64,000 nt of DNA from Synanceia verrucosa (GCA_029721515.1 CM056562.1:11863335-11927334); one strand, 5' to 3'; positions 22,286 to 36,900 are shown, numbered from the stretch's first letter. Notes: generated by a model not told the origin, from the sequence alone. Numbers and translations are program-made.

Positions 22286-23858
22286 AAAGGGAACATATTG
22301 TATTTCACTTCATTTCCACTGATCAGTATTTCCCTCATGTAGTTTCTCATCAGCATCACTGATGCTGTGTTGTGCTAGAATCTCTTCGAACACAAAAAGC
22401 ACAAGCTGCAGTTAAGTTAGCAGATAGGACTCCTGCCAACGCCACAGACACTTCTCATCGATGTCTTCCTCTATTATGTCCTGCGCTCTTACATTTTGAG
22501 GTAATGATCAGAATTGACAAGGACAGACTGAGATGACTGTGCTGGACATGTCCTTGTTCTGCATGCTGCCAGTTAGATTAGAAAGCATAATCAATACAGC
22601 CACTTTGTGCAACCCCACTTCTGCCTCCTCATTAGAAAAATAACTGTCTGTCTCAACAATGTGGATTCAAACCACACTTTGAGATTCTCATGGTACAGCT
22701 TCTCTTCTTAAGGACCACTATTTGTTTAGACATTACACATCTTATCAGCTAAACATCCCACCCTGAGCTGTATAATGACACTCTATCTGTTACACATCAG
22801 GTGGATAAAAGCACCAGTCAATGTTTGAGCACATATTTTCATGGATCAGCAGCTCCAGGTCGTCATTGATTTTGTTAGCGTGTCCAACAACCCAAAAGGA
22901 TTTTTTTTTTCCCTGAACGTAATTCAAGCTTGTGTGCCCTGTAAAACAAAATCACTCAACCATGTCCTAATTATAGTTCTGGAAACTGTCTATAGGGAGT
23001 CTTGACCTACTCTAAACGTGAGCAGCAACGTGATGAATGGCACAGGCGCACAACTCAACTACTATAGCACATTGTAAAACCTTACATCTTACCAGTAAGT
23101 CCTCTGTTGGGTCTTACAAGCATGCAGAGTGGGTCGTTATTCCTTTAAATCAAGTGAAACAATGACAGCAGGGTGAGATCATGTCTGTCTCCAACTGTTT
23201 TATTAATGTATCTCGATTGCCATGTGCAACAGACGCACCCAGAGATACTTAGGACGCTTAATTTGCAACTTTAAATGTGTCTGTTCAATCAATGTTGATG
23301 GTAAATGTAGTCGATTAAATTCCTCAGAGTGTGCCATAATGACAGAGGGAGCTGCAGTTCCACTTCTACAGCTGCAAAATCCTGTAATGGAATATTTTTA
23401 ACCTGTCCTTGACTCCGCGTTGGAGAGTGTAGAAACGTTTAAAGCATTTTAGTTCAGCAGTGTACCTTTTTTTGTTCATGCATTCCTGCCCACATTGCAG
23501 ACAGTGTGAGTAATAGTTTCACTGAGTGGAGTATCCTCAGTGCGCATGGCACAAGCAACACGGCTGCACTCGTGTAAATGTAAATGCTTTGTTATCTGAA
23601 GGACTACCTCAGTAAGGACGCACGGCTGTTCCCACAGGCAGCTGCACAGCCTAAATGTCTCCTTTACTCTGCTGTCTTTGCTCTGCGGCGGTGGGATGCT
23701 GAAGACCACAGGATGCAATGTGCCACTATAACGTCCACATGAAAGCTGCACTCCACACTTCTCCAGAATAAGCAACCCCGAGGAGGATAGATTATTTTGT
23801 TGTTTTTTTTTCCTGCGGCGCATATATCTGTAACTTGCAGAATTTCGAGCGCCATTGT

Positions 23859-23862
<4 letters not shown>
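22286..23862. other. intergenic sequence upstream of kcnk12
   Basis: No gene or repeat recognised. It may include distal kcnk12 promoter sequence. Confidence 0.5.

Positions 23863-23911
<49 letters not shown>
23863..23911. repeat. (TG)24 microsatellite in the kcnk12 upstream region
   Basis: Uninterrupted TG run ending about 420 bp before the kcnk12 start codon, possibly inside the 5' UTR or promoter. Confidence 0.97.
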
Positions 23912-23914
<3 letters not shown>

Positions 23915-24327
23915 GGTGTGAAGGAACATTTTGGTGCAGGGGACCCAGAGGATACTACTTCTGCTGCTTGCATTTGCACAAACAAGCGTTCAGTGCTTGG
24001 ATTGAAGCTGCAGTCCACTTCATCCAAACTGCACTGGCATAACTGTGTGAGAAAAAAATGAAAACAATGCCGCTTTCCTTATGAACGGTTTCGTGGATCT
24101 CCAGACTTCCATCCACAACAAGTGGAGCGTCTTTTTCTCCCCTCCGTGCAGAATCACTCTACAACTACAATGGGACAGCGTGGTGGTCTGAGTGGAGGAA
24201 ATGTTGCCTACAGAAGTGCAGTGAGAGTGCAGGGCAGAGACTTCCAGAGGACACCTGCAGACCAGTGAAAGCCGTCTCCGATGTGGAGCTTGTCGCTGTC
24301 CGACGCGCGAGTGGTGCTGAAATTTGG
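23912..24327 (+). promoter_or_regulatory. kcnk12: kcnk12 promoter-proximal region and 5' UTR
   Basis: GC content rises toward the coding exon. No TATA box is clear and the transcription start is not determined. The region holds a short upstream reading frame that ends on the channel's start codon. Confidence 0.45.
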
Positions 24328-24331
24328 ATGA
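24281..24331 (+). CDS. upstream open reading frame overlapping the kcnk12 start
   Basis: ATG at 24281 opens 16 codons (MWSLSLSDARVVLKFG) and stops at TGA 24329-24331. This stop overlaps both candidate kcnk12 start codons (ATG 24328 and ATG 24331, text GGATGATGCC). It could act by termination-reinitiation or reduce translation. Whether it is transcribed depends on the unknown transcription start. Confidence 0.4.
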   Translation: MWSLSLSDARVVLKFG

Positions 24332-24667
24332 TGCCTGGCCAGCGACTGCAAGGCTGCCGCTCCCTGCACCTCAACGAGGACAACGGCCGCTTCGTGCTGC
24401 TCGCCGTCCTCATCGTAGTGTACCTGCTGTGCGGCGCTGCGGTCTTCTCGGCCATAGAGAGGCCGTCGGAGCTGCGGGCTCACGGCCGCTGGAACGGGAC
24501 GCTCCTCAACTTCAGTGAGACATTCAACATCAGCCTGCAGGACCTCAACTCCTTCCTGCGGGAGTACGAGGCTGCCATCGCCGCCGGGATCCGGGCTGAC
24601 GCTCTGAGGCCACGATGGGATTTTACAGGGGCTTTTTATTTTGTTGGAACTGTGGTGTCCACTATAG
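24328..24667 (+). CDS. kcnk12: kcnk12 coding exon 1 (N-terminus, TM1, cap, first half of pore 1)
   Basis: GC-rich exon ending ACTATAG before the strong donor GTGAGT at 24668. The last codon, Gly114 of the TIGFG filter, is split after its first base. Confidence 0.92.
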
Positions 24668-27600
24668 GTGAGTGAGCCATGCTGCATTCACTCCTTTCCC
24701 TGACCTTTGCGTCCATTTGGTTTGCAGCCTTGGTGTCCTCTGTATACTTAAAAATATGTATTATTCCATGTCAACCTTTGCAAATAACATAAAAGCTCTC
24801 ACCTTTAGGACATCAATTACTGGATCTGATATGAGGTGTAAATTTTGATCACATTATAGAACTAATGCCCTGATAAAGCGACATTCAAGACAAATGAGTT
24901 GAAGAATGGCTAAATGTTAAATAATAATGTCATTACTGACAGTTTGGATATCAACAGGACTGAAGCTGCAAACCCTGAAGGCTGCTTTCTTTTTTCCACT
25001 GGCTGACACACAGAATAACAGATTAACATTTTTGTTTTTTTTTCCAGTCATGTGTTACATTTTGGCTGTGGGGGACTTTGGCAACAGGGGCGACATCTGA
25101 CTCGCCTGCCAGGAACGGCACACTCATCCTTGGCTATAGGACAGCACCCATGGGTGCTGTCTTTCTTTTTTTTGGCCACATTTCCATTCAAACCACCAGG
25201 AATGTCAATGAGAAGCCCCGTCTGCTCCCCCTCATTTAACATTTACTCGTGCTATAGGTCAGAAAAGAGCAAGTGTCCCTCGCAGGGCACCCCGGGGCCA
25301 GCGGTGTGGTGCGCTGCATGCCTGATGGCTCCAACACCCTGCGACCCCTCTGTCCCACCCTCACTGATGGCCAGGGCTTACAGGGAGTGAGTGTGAGTGG
25401 GTGAGTGAGTGAGTGAGTGGGTGAACTAGCAACCAAAGACACTCCCCAGGTAGTCATCTGAGCTGACAGCTGCTGTCTATCTCCAACCTTGCCCTCAACA
25501 CACACACTCATATGTACACTGTGATACCTCTGGCGCCTCCTATTAATTGAAAACTGTAGCGAGGAGAGTGATTAGGGAAATCCGATGGCTGTGCATGGGT
25601 GCACAGGGAGAATTGGATCCACATGAGCAGGGCACCTGTCAGAAGTTTATTTACTCTAGACCTGTCATGAGGCCCTTAACTGGCTCCTCCACCTTTTGCT
25701 CTCAGATACTGAAATGCAGAGCTCTCAGGCAGCGCTGGTCACAGGAGGGAACCACAGCAGCTGTGTTTGTGTACATGTCTGAGGCAGGCTGAAAGCCTTT
25801 GTGATCCAGTTGTCATGCAGCAGCACAGTCTTCCTCCGACAAGCAAGATCACATAAACTGACTCAGCTGCTTGGAGGGAGAAATGGAAAAAAGGGTGATG
25901 TCTCTCTCTGCAGTGTTTGGCTTTTGCATGTGCTTGTATGGATTTCTGTCTAGATTTCCATCTTGCTTTGATCTCCGCCACCTCCCTTTGGCTTGTGTGC
26001 TACTTTTCCTGTACAGTTGTGAGCCGCTGATATAAAAGGGATTTGGGGGCCTTCCCTCACTGCTCAGAGTGGCATCTCCCTGTGCACTCCAGACACTCCT
26101 CCCAAGCACTTCCAACCTCTGACTTTGCTGTGGCAGAGGCTTCAAATCAGCAGTGACTTGGTGCGCCTCCACAACATTCACTTTGAAGAGTGAAAGAGAA
26201 GCCGTGGTCACTCGAGGCGCTTGTTTACCAAGAGTTTTGGCCAGATTCAAGGGCCATTAGTACCGCACCAAATGTGTTGTTTCGCTTGTTTCCATATTTC
26301 AGTAAATGCTGCAGGAAACACAAAAATATTGCAAGGAACTTTTTACTAAAAAATATCTCAACACAAGGTCTACTTTGTAGCTACTCTGGAGCTTTTAATC
26401 ATATCACAGGATCTACCTCAGCAAATTAAGTTGTCATGAAAGTGTAGCTAGTTTAAATTGTAGTTTAAATTAACAAATACATACAAAGGTCTGTGTATGT
26501 TTTGATAAGTGTGTTTTCTGTTCCATTCACTGAGCCTCACACACTGAAAAATCCCTGGTCCAAACTGAAATATCTCAGCAAATATTAGCTGTACTGCCAT
26601 GACATTTAGTGTAGGTGTCCATGGTGCCCAGGTTTTTCCCCTAGATTATGGAACACTGGAGTAGTTGGGAATTATTTTTTATACTTTGATGTATGATCAA
26701 AAAAAATAACATTCCTAATAGGCTCATCTGTAGGATATCATGCCATAAGGACATCAGGAACTGCAAAACAAGTTTAGTATTTGCTAAATATTCCCAGAGT
26801 CTTGAAAAGCAAATTCATTTACATATATGGGGCAAGCAGGAGAAACACTAATGCTTGTGTGCAGTTTGAGCTTTTATGATGACAATCATTCTTTGTGTAT
26901 CTGCATTCTTTGACTTGTATTTTAAAATGAGAGCCTGTTGACGTTAGCATCTAGCTCAAAGCACCGGCGTGTCTAAGCACTGCCTTTCAGAGCCGCTAGT
27001 GAGGCTGTGGACTCTCATCTTGTTAAAGCGTTGGATTGAAAAGTTTGTTTTGTCTACATCCAACTCTTGGTGTTGTTGTCCTGCCCCACATTTTTCAGAG
27101 ACAGCTTTACTGTTTGCATGCTCAATAAGGAGGACGCAAGAGTCTGCTCTGCAAACAGGATTCCTATTAAAAAGAAAGCTATTTATAACCCTCGAGGCTG
27201 ATTGATAGCTGCCAACTGCCAATTAGGACAGCTCTCTCTTGCCATTTGTGGGTCTGTAGGTCTCATTATAAGTTGCTAAAGTGACATTTTGGAGAAATAC
27301 TTTGTCAGTTTTGAAGAGCTCACAGTGGGAATACTTGTCTGAGGATCAAGTGTACTTGATTCTGTCTCATCTGAGACTAACTTGTTGAGATTGAGTGGGA
27401 AAAGCCAGTTTGTTGTTCTGCAGTAAAATTTAGGGCTATTTATTCCTGGGGATAGACTCTGTCCTGTCTCTCTTTGCCCCTGGCAGCCACTACAGCTTCT
27501 GGCTCCATCACACTTATATCCACCCACTCAGAGAAGTTACAAAGGCAAACAAGGCAAATAGGACAGTTTAACAAACAGCACGATACAGACCCCCATGCAG

Positions 27601-30600
27601 TTTGTCTTTTAAATGAGGCATGATTTAACCTCCACACAGTCCACAACTTGCAAAACAAGGGTAAATGTCAGTGGAGTTAAGATAAAGTCCTGCTTAACCC
27701 TGGCTGAACAGAGCTGTGCTGCAGCAAGCTGACAGGCAGCTCTGCCCTAAGGATACACTGCGACTGGCATTGTCTCTTCACAAACCGCTGATTCCAGGTT
27801 TTAATCAAAGTGGCCTCATTAGGCTAATGGCTTTAACTTGTACAGCCTTGTACAGTTTATATTGACACTAAGAGAGGTGTTAAAGCAATGGTATTGTCCA
27901 GGTTGCAGTTTCAAATGTCAGATCAGATTGCGATCCTCAAAAGTTTTCTTACAGAAGCACCAATCAATACTACTATGTTAAAGATGGATCAAATGACTAT
28001 GTGTTGTATAAAGGAGTCATTCATGGTGACGATCTCTCTCAGTTCCACAGTCCATTACAAACTGTGATATTATGTGACTGTTTACAGCTTGTTCTGCTGC
28101 CCCAATTAATACTGCTTTAAAGCTGCCATGGGAACTTTAAATTTTCTGTTGATTTTTTTTGCAGTCCCTGGATAAAAGCGCTACTGTTTCCGAGTACCAG
28201 TGTCCCTTTAGAAAACCTCTCATTTTACTGCAGCAGGGTCTGCTGAACATCTGTCCCGCTCAGTCCCTTCCCTCCAGCGGGCCCCGCTGAGCCTTCAGCA
28301 GTAAGGTATCGGTGTTGGTTCCCAGCGGAGCCCGGCGGAGCAGCGAAGCGAAGCTTTGCTCCTGGCCGGAGGAGGAGCTTCGTAATGGTCTCTTTTGCTT
28401 ATGTAGGTCATGTAGAGGCATCAGTATTAAGTTGAGACTGTTTCATAGCCATTTAAAAGGTAAGATATACTCTACTAACATCATAAACTCTTTGGCAAGG
28501 CTCTTTGTAGAGGTGGTGTTTGGTACACTTCCTGGTGCTGGATTTGTCCAGTTAATATAACACAACACAGTACAACAGGATTACTTTCAGAATTAGCCAA
28601 ATCTGGGGTCGCAGTGTCAAAGAGAATGTTTTGAGTTCGAAACATAACAGGGAGGCCTTGACTCAGTGGATAGAGCGGGTCATCCTTTATCTACAAGGTT
28701 GGTGGTTCGATCTGCATGTCAAAGTGTCCTTAAGCGAGACACTGATAGCCTTGCTCCCCACAGCTCCTAAAATCCTTGGAGGTCAAATTTCAATCACATA
28801 TGCTGTAAAAGCCAAGATAGGGTGCCAGAATGCATAACTTCGAAGCTGTCCAACAACTTTACCCCACTGTGAAGATGTAAAATCTTGCCAAATTTAGTGA
28901 CGCCAGACACCATACAGTGTGTCATTATAGATGTTCCATGTTCAGGAGAGAGACTACAGAGTCCTGTTAACGAACAATAGATGTGATCTCCACTACAGAA
29001 GGCTACTACGGACATTTGTATTGTCATTACATAACATAACTGTCTTGTACTCTAAATGTTTGTTTATTCAAGATCACACAAATGCATTCTGACATTATAT
29101 CTGGTTCGTAAAGAAAGCATCGTTTTGTCAACTGATGAACACCGCAAGCCTGTCATATGATGATGACGATTTTGAATAATTATGATAATAATAAATCTCT
29201 CTCGTATTGTGCTGTGTTAGTAAACAATCGCGACCAATGGTTTAGTTGACTGTCCTCGTCTTCTTGTGCCAATTTAAAAAGTGCTGATTTGGCAGCAGAG
29301 TCCCATTGAGGAGCGCTGACTATTACACGCTTGTCTGACCAGGCCCATGTATCTTGGATGAAACTGCAAACCAAATGTATTCTCTGCACTGTACTACTGC
29401 TCCTTGTATTCCTCCAGTCTCTGAGGCCCCAAGGCAATGTGACCTCAGACTGACAGAGCGTGCGTTTGGCCTTTAAGTGGTTTGAAATGTCACATGACGG
29501 ACTCCATGGATTCCTGAAGGCAGGCTGTGTGTTTTCTCTTTGATGTTGTGTTCATATGTAGATTAAGTGCTTGGCGCAGCCTCGCTGGAACAAAACCATC
29601 TGTGTTGTTGCTACTGTCGGAGTGCGCTTACAGGAGGTGGGTGGGAAAGGTTTGCAGTCTGTGAAAAGCAGATTCATCGATGCACAGAGATGTTTGTTCT
29701 TGCCATCTGTCTGTCACTTCAGCGCTGTTGCTCGACTGTCCCAGACAGTGTTGAATCCTGTCTAACATAACCTGCACTCACTTGGTTGGATTCATTCTTT
29801 CAATCATTTTTATCTTCTTGTACAGTCCTCTGGGACGACATTGGTATTGTTTTACAAAATGGAGCTGAAATCACTTAAGCGGTCCATTACATAATGAGAT
29901 AAAGATCACTTCATCACGGTTCATTTTACAGAGCCGTTGAAGCCGGTCAGTAGGACTCTCTGTTCCTTACCTCGTCGCTGGCGCCGTCTTTTTCCCCCTC
30001 TCTTCTCTTTAGATCTCCTGGGCTGTGCTGTGAAACCACAGACTCACAGGAAATGTCAGTGTTAAAAATGGAAAACAGAGAGCCTTCAGTCACATGAAAG
30101 GCACTGGGGGTCTCTTTGGATTGTGTGCAGTCCAGACGCTCGGCACAGAAACTGTGTCCCCAATGAAACAAATGCACCACAGCTGCATTCCAAGGGACTC
30201 TAAATTATTCAAGTTGCTATATTTCTGCCTTAAAGCTGCATCAATCAATCATTATTAACATAGTAAAACTGTGTATGTACTGTATGTGTAATGTGTAATG
30301 TGACACTCATAGATTCTGTGTCTTGAGGGGCTACGGGCCACAATTTAAAGGTCTCTATTTGATATCCAGAGCATTAACATAACAGCCAACAAGACTTTTC
30401 TATAAATATATGAAGGAGTAATGTCTGTCCACTTGAGCAAAGAATAAAGTTGCTCTCCCTCTGTGTGTGTTGTAAAGCACACTGGCTAGAACAGACCACT
30501 GCAGCATCACTGCAGAGGTCTGTTCACTTTATCTGCATTGTTGCCATTTTTCACATCAGCGTTTTTCAAAGTTATTCATAACTACCCATCGTCTTGGAAC

Positions 30601-30831
30601 CACAGATGTCTGTACATAGTTTCATGGCAATCGTCCAATAGTTCTTGAGATTTTAAAGTGGTGGCCTGGCTGACCAAACAACCAATATTACCATCCATAG
30701 GAAAAAATATATCCTGAACAGTGCATTTCTTGAAAAATAAATGATCAACTGGAAAATGCACAAATAATTAACACATTTAAAAAATTATAAATGAAAGTTT
30801 CTTTTCCAGACAACACACAGCTATGTGAAAA

Positions 30832-30900
<69 letters not shown>

Positions 30901-33900
30901 ACAAACCTGCTGGGAATCACTGACTTAAATAAATCCCCATCTTGCTAGACTGCTGCTGTACAGGATGGCTGTACACACCTCCTCGCTCTGTCACTGCGGG
31001 TCATAAATCTGCCCTGACTTGCTAAGGAGCACATTCGCTTACGTACAATAACTCAAGTCATCATGGCCAAGCGATACCGGGATCATTTTAGAGGACACAG
31101 CAGATCCACTAGGCTTCCTCCTCCTCCTCAAAACCAATTAGCATTTCACTGATTCTGCTCTTTGCACCGGCCGAGGCAGAGAGAGAATCAACTCTGTGCG
31201 CTCTTTGCACTCGACAGTCCTCTGACCTGCTTCCTGTCAGGATTAATTTCAACAGCCATTTTAAATTGTGGTGTATATTTTGACTATCATCAGTTTCTCT
31301 CACAACCCATTTTGTACTGGCGCTGACGTCAGTGCTGACTTGCAGAGTTTTAACTTTCCCCATAAGCAGAAAAGTCTTGAAACTTTTGTAATGGTCGGCA
31401 ACCTTTGACGCAGTAAAACACCAGTAACGTAAAAAAGTGTCACCATGTTTGCAAAAAGCCAGCAGATTGTGCTTCTGCACCAGCAGAACATCTATCCGTA
31501 TCTTGGGGTCATGTATATAAATAGTTTTCAATGTTAATAAGCTAACAGCAAGTTGGCGAACAGTGTGATTTGGCAGCCGTCCATCTGTCTCTTTGTGTGA
31601 AGGAGGGGCTGCTTATGCGAGAGCAGAGAGGCCCAGGAGGCCACGCTACACTGTTGTATCTTTCAACTGCCCTAAATGCAAACAGCAAACAGCTGGAATA
31701 GGAAGGATTCATCCCAAACCAGCAACATTTCACATTTGAGATGATGCAACACCCCCTCACACCTCTGGATAAAATGGCACTCCTTTGAGCCACAGGAGCG
31801 TAACTCATGAGAGACTTTTGAGCATGACCTTGAACCAGTAAGATGGTCGATCATTACGATTAGATTACAAGATGAAAACACTGACAGGGCACTATGTCAT
31901 CTGTGGAGCTTGAGATAGATCGTGGGCGGCATATTAGAGGGAGTGATGACCACTGTGTATTTATTACACATCTGCTTTCGAGAGAAATGATGAAGGCAGT
32001 TCAGACAATGGAGCTTGTTGAAAATTGGAAAGTAGTTGCAGTGCGGTCCACTCAGTTTTTCACACAGCAATCTGTCTGGATGAGAGGAAACATCACTCTT
32101 GCTCCTTTCTGTTATTTGAGCAAAACTGTGAGATCTTCAGTGAACCCAAACTGGCCGCCGTACAGCTCAGCTGCCAGCACAGGCAGTGGGGTCGGGGCCT
32201 ATGATCACGCCGGCGTGACCAGTCGATTGAGCATGTTTGTGGTTTTAATTGTAATAAATACAATTTTTTTTTTATTCAATTCGAAATTGATTATTTTTTG
32301 GCCCAATATGTTAATGAAGTAGGTTATAGTGAAATAATAACTACAGTATCTCTTCATATAGATGAAGTTGTGCTGAAAAAAAGATACCAAGCATGGGCAT
32401 GTTAAACTTTTTTATGTGGTAAATAGAGATAAAATCAAAAATATTAAAAAAAAGGCCAAAATAAGCTCAGGACCCAAAGGGTTAAACCATTCAACTCACA
32501 GACCTACTTCTCTAACAGCCTTTTGCCACTTGGACACATTGATTTGGCATATATTGTGAAATAATTATGATCCCTGGAAAACACCAGAATGGCACGTAGC
32601 TCAAAGTGTTGAAGTGCATATGTATTGTCGTCGTGCCAGCATCCACATCTGATTCAGCCACCTCAAGGCTGTCGGCAGCCTCTGGCAGTCAGGGTGAGCA
32701 CATTCAGTTAATAGAAAGTAAAACATAATTTAATTGCGAGCAGCAGAGCATCACGTCTTCATTTATCTGAGGCAGCTTGCTAAGTTTTATTCTGTGTGAT
32801 CCAGGATTATTATTGCAGTTGTCTCTATAACTTAGCAGTCTGGAATTTGATTTGTTAGACTTACTTCAGGGACTTGTACTCACATTATCAATAATGACAA
32901 AACATTAAATTGAATATCTGCTGCAGGCTCAAGCATTCGTTTCCTGCTGACTGCTTTAAGTTATGGCAAAAATCTGAAGACACACAGGAGATTTAATGTA
33001 GCGTTATCATGATACTGTATGAGCACCAGATCTGCTGAACATGGCTTATCACTCTGATCTGAGGGTGACAGTGGGTCAAAAGCTCCAACTGGACAGGTGT
33101 GTTTGCTTTTAGGAATAATGCAAGAGGGCTTTATGTAGCTAAGCTTTTACTCAAACATTGACTCTGCATACAAGAAGATAATAGGAAAGACAAGGACATT
33201 CAGCATTTAGATCTTTCAGAGAGAAGCTATTAATCTGATGAGAGGAGGACTCCTCAGCCACATGAAAGGACAAAATCTGTGTTAACGTTTGCAAATGGAC
33301 AACAAAGACACGTGAATTTTAATTTTTCTTATTAATGCCCTGACTCACCTCTCTGCTAAACGGCACAATAGTGGACTCCATGCATACTGGAGTCTCTCCA
33401 GTTCTTTTAAAATACTGCTAAGATGAAAAGCAGATTGAAAAAAAATAAAGAAAGAAATAATAAATGTTGGCTCAGGTCCAAAGACAATGCAGCATATATT
33501 TTTTTGGACAATAAATCAATACAGAGAATGGTGGAGTCATCAATCCTCCTGGCTCTCTTTGCCAGTGAATTAAGCGCTGCGATACAGTTTAAAACAGTGG
33601 ACTGGATTCAGTTACAGAGGAGCTAAACGAATAACTGAAACTGAAAAAGGTGGCGTTTTGCTGAACCTCTGAATATGTCACCTTATTACTTCTAACGGTG
33701 CACATCCCGACTGTCACTCTTGAAATTTCGATCTGTATCGACTCCCTATAATGACTGTGTCACCCCAGTCCATTATTTCTAATTATTGCGCAGTCATGTG
33801 TAACACAATTAACACAAAACACTTGCTCTGACATGCTGAACAGATATACCAGTATTGTCTCTGAGCTGGGTGTGAAATTAAAAGCCACATTATGTTGCTT

Positions 33901-36900
33901 CATGGCCCCATAGATACAGTATATCTTTGCACGTGTGTGCTGTAAGTGTTGTTTCAATATCATTAGAGCCTTTATTTGCATGCAGAGCTCAGACACAAAC
34001 AATATAGCTGTATCTCACTGATGACCTATTATCTGCTTTTTTAGAACTGGCACCGTAGTGCGAATGTTCCCATTATTATCCAGTCTGCCAATAATCCTGG
34101 CAGCTCCACAGCACATGGCACGTTGATGATGTGTTCAAGTCTGGCCATGTTGTTGCTTCCTCGGCCCTCTGTCCTCTCCACAGACCCCTGCCATGCCGCC
34201 ACATGACAAATGATTTCCCATTCGTCACAGAAACACAGTCATCAGAGGGACGTGGTGTTTTCTGCTGCTGCTCCTATCAGGCCAATTTAGGAGAATTCCC
34301 ACTAGTGGGACGCAGTAGGTTTGACGGGGAGCTTGCTTTTAAGCTCATTAATTGGAGACATGGGGAGGCAATAGGGGGCCTAGATTTGAGTTTTAGTTTG
34401 CAAAACAGTCACATAATGACTCATTGGGTTCACTTTTGGGCCCTGTGGGAGTTGCATGAGTGGATGTTGTCCTCAGTGACACACAGTGACCTTTAGATTC
34501 AGTACTGCTCAGACAGACAGGTGAACGTACACACATGTCCGTCATTCAGGGCAGAAACATGACTGAGTGCTTTTACTTGCTCTTTATTCTCATGTGGGCA
34601 TCCATTAGGAGCTTTGGCCCATTTCCCTCTCTCCTGTATATCTGTCCTGCACTGTAGTTATATTCTTCTGGATTTGTTCTGTTTGTCCTGATATTCCCTC
34701 AATTATCAGCTGAACTCACTTGCACTAAAAGCAGACTTATCCAACTGCAGTGTGCTCGGCTTTATAATGCTTGGCCTTGGTGAGGCTATTTTCCTGGAAA
34801 GTGAATCAATACGTCTTTTTCAGGATACTTTATTTTGGAAACGATGTCAATTGTGCTTTGTCACCTGCTCCAAGGTGAGTTCTTTGAGAATGACAATAAC
34901 TCTACCATACATACCAAATAAATAGATTTGTTCATCTCTATTTAATTGATGATTAAATAATGCATCTTATTTGCCAGTTTGGCTGTCTACAAATAGTGTG
35001 CATCAATAGTGTACAACAAAAGTAATTGATACTACTAACAAGTACCGTCTGTCTTCTTCCATTCCTGTGCCATATAGCTATACTGTCCAAAAACCATTAA
35101 AAACTCATCAGTGAGCCACACTGAGTGACACATTCCTGCATCAAGATGTGGAGGAAAAATGTAACAAACTAGTCTTTGCTCTTGTTTAAGTAGCCTAATA
35201 TTTGCTAAAAAAAAATACATAGTCTGCTCTTTTAGGAAATAATTTTGCTCATTTAAAAGAAATGAAACCATTAGTTGATATGGCAAACAGTTTGTTTATT
35301 CACCCAACAGAGCACTTTTTAACTGAGGTGGCCATCAGTTGAACATACATCCAATATTTACTGATTTTGGTCTCATTCAACTCCTGAAGGAAATGTTTCC
35401 TTTCTTGGGATTTGTTGACAATAACATACAGTAAAAACCTCATCAATTTCACCTTATGAAAACGTCCTAGAATCTGTGAGAATAACTCTATGATATGCTT
35501 ATTGTGAAAAACATCTCTACTGCCTCCTTGTTTTTAAATGCCACTCTGCCAGCTGAGGAGAGCTTGAGCTATTCACTTTATGAGTTTAGACGTCATAGCT
35601 GTTAACTCCTTCATGCTGTGGACTCCTCAGACAATAACCATAAAGCTCTCCTTCAATCAGGACGTCTCTTTGGCATAAAAGTCTGATGACAGTTTAGAGG
35701 TGAGTGATCTGCTGAATGAAACCAAATGCAGGGTCCATCAATACATCTATTAGCAACACTCCAAGTAATTTGCACTGTTTTGTTTAGGTCCTGGTTTTAC
35801 GACACATCTTAATGGACCATTGTCATTTACCAGTGGACTGTAATAAAAGCTGCTGAATACCTGTGATTTAAACCTGACCACTGGTGATAAAAACTGACCT
35901 TCACCCTGAAATCACAGCTCAGTAACAATCTGTTCATTTCAACTCCCTCCAGTCTGGTAATCATTCAAACTTCTTCTCCTAAAACTGTCAAGTGGTAATT
36001 AATGGATACTAATGTCACCAGTTCTATCAGGTTGAAGCTCCAGTGTGTGAAAGCATCATTAGCCATTAGAGCTTAACACCATTTCATGTGGAGTTGAGCC
36101 TACTGTATTTAACATTAATGAATAAATATTCTCGCGGGGCTCTGATTTAATTGGATTTGCACACATGTGATTTCCTGCCTTATGAAGTTCTGCCAAATTA
36201 AATGACTCATCTTGGCTCGGACACAGTGGAAAGACTGAGGTGTTCACTGAGGTCAGGATCGTTGGTCTGGACTTCGTCACGATTGAGATTAAAATGCTAA
36301 ATGAAGTCACACAGTGTTTAGTTTTAGCTCGCCTGGCCTTTGCTTTCTATTATTGTTCTGTTTTCCCTAATGCCTCTTGACACAGTAGTCTGGAGTAATG
36401 GCTCTGAAATGCAACACTGAATCAATGCCTGGTGCCTTTTCCTCTCTCAGGCAATTTACTTGGTAATGAGAGACGGTGCAGAAGACTGTCTCTGTGCGCG
36501 CTGAGAAGATGTAATCTGTTTTCCCTACGATTCAGTTGGGTTAAAAAGACTTGGCCTCCTAATTAATTAACCATGAAACACTGAAATAGGATTTCACCGA
36601 AGGGTTTAATTTGGATAATCACTGCCTCTCACCTTCCTGTCACCAACTGTCCCTCACTACTCACTACCGAACGTTGTCACTATCTTTGACAAAACCAGAT
36701 AATTCTGTGACTAATGTATGAAATGCTGCAACTAGTGATAATTTTTGTTGTTGATTAATCTGTCGATTGTTTTCTCGTTTAGTCTATAAAATGTCAAATA
36801 TCAATGTCAATATCTTGTTTTATCTTCAAGATATTCAGTTTACTGTCAAAGAAAAGTAAAGAAAGAATAAAATAATCTGACAGTTTTTACCTTCTTTTCT

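Noticed and set aside
23476..24027. 183-codon minus-strand frame upstream of kcnk12
   Set aside because: It runs through the (TG)n microsatellite (poly His-Thr), has no recognisable domain and lies opposite the kcnk12 5' region.
24208..24687. 159-codon minus-strand frame over kcnk12 exon 1
   Set aside because: Shadow of the GC-rich channel exon; the plus strand encodes an obvious K2P protein.
28658..28722. possible tRNA gene
   Set aside because: A and B boxes are present, but no cloverleaf can be closed and a SINE body continues downstream, so it is a tRNA-derived SINE.
31109..31531. 140-codon minus-strand frame in the kcnk12 intron
   Set aside because: No family resemblance, no splice or promoter support; chance length for this composition.
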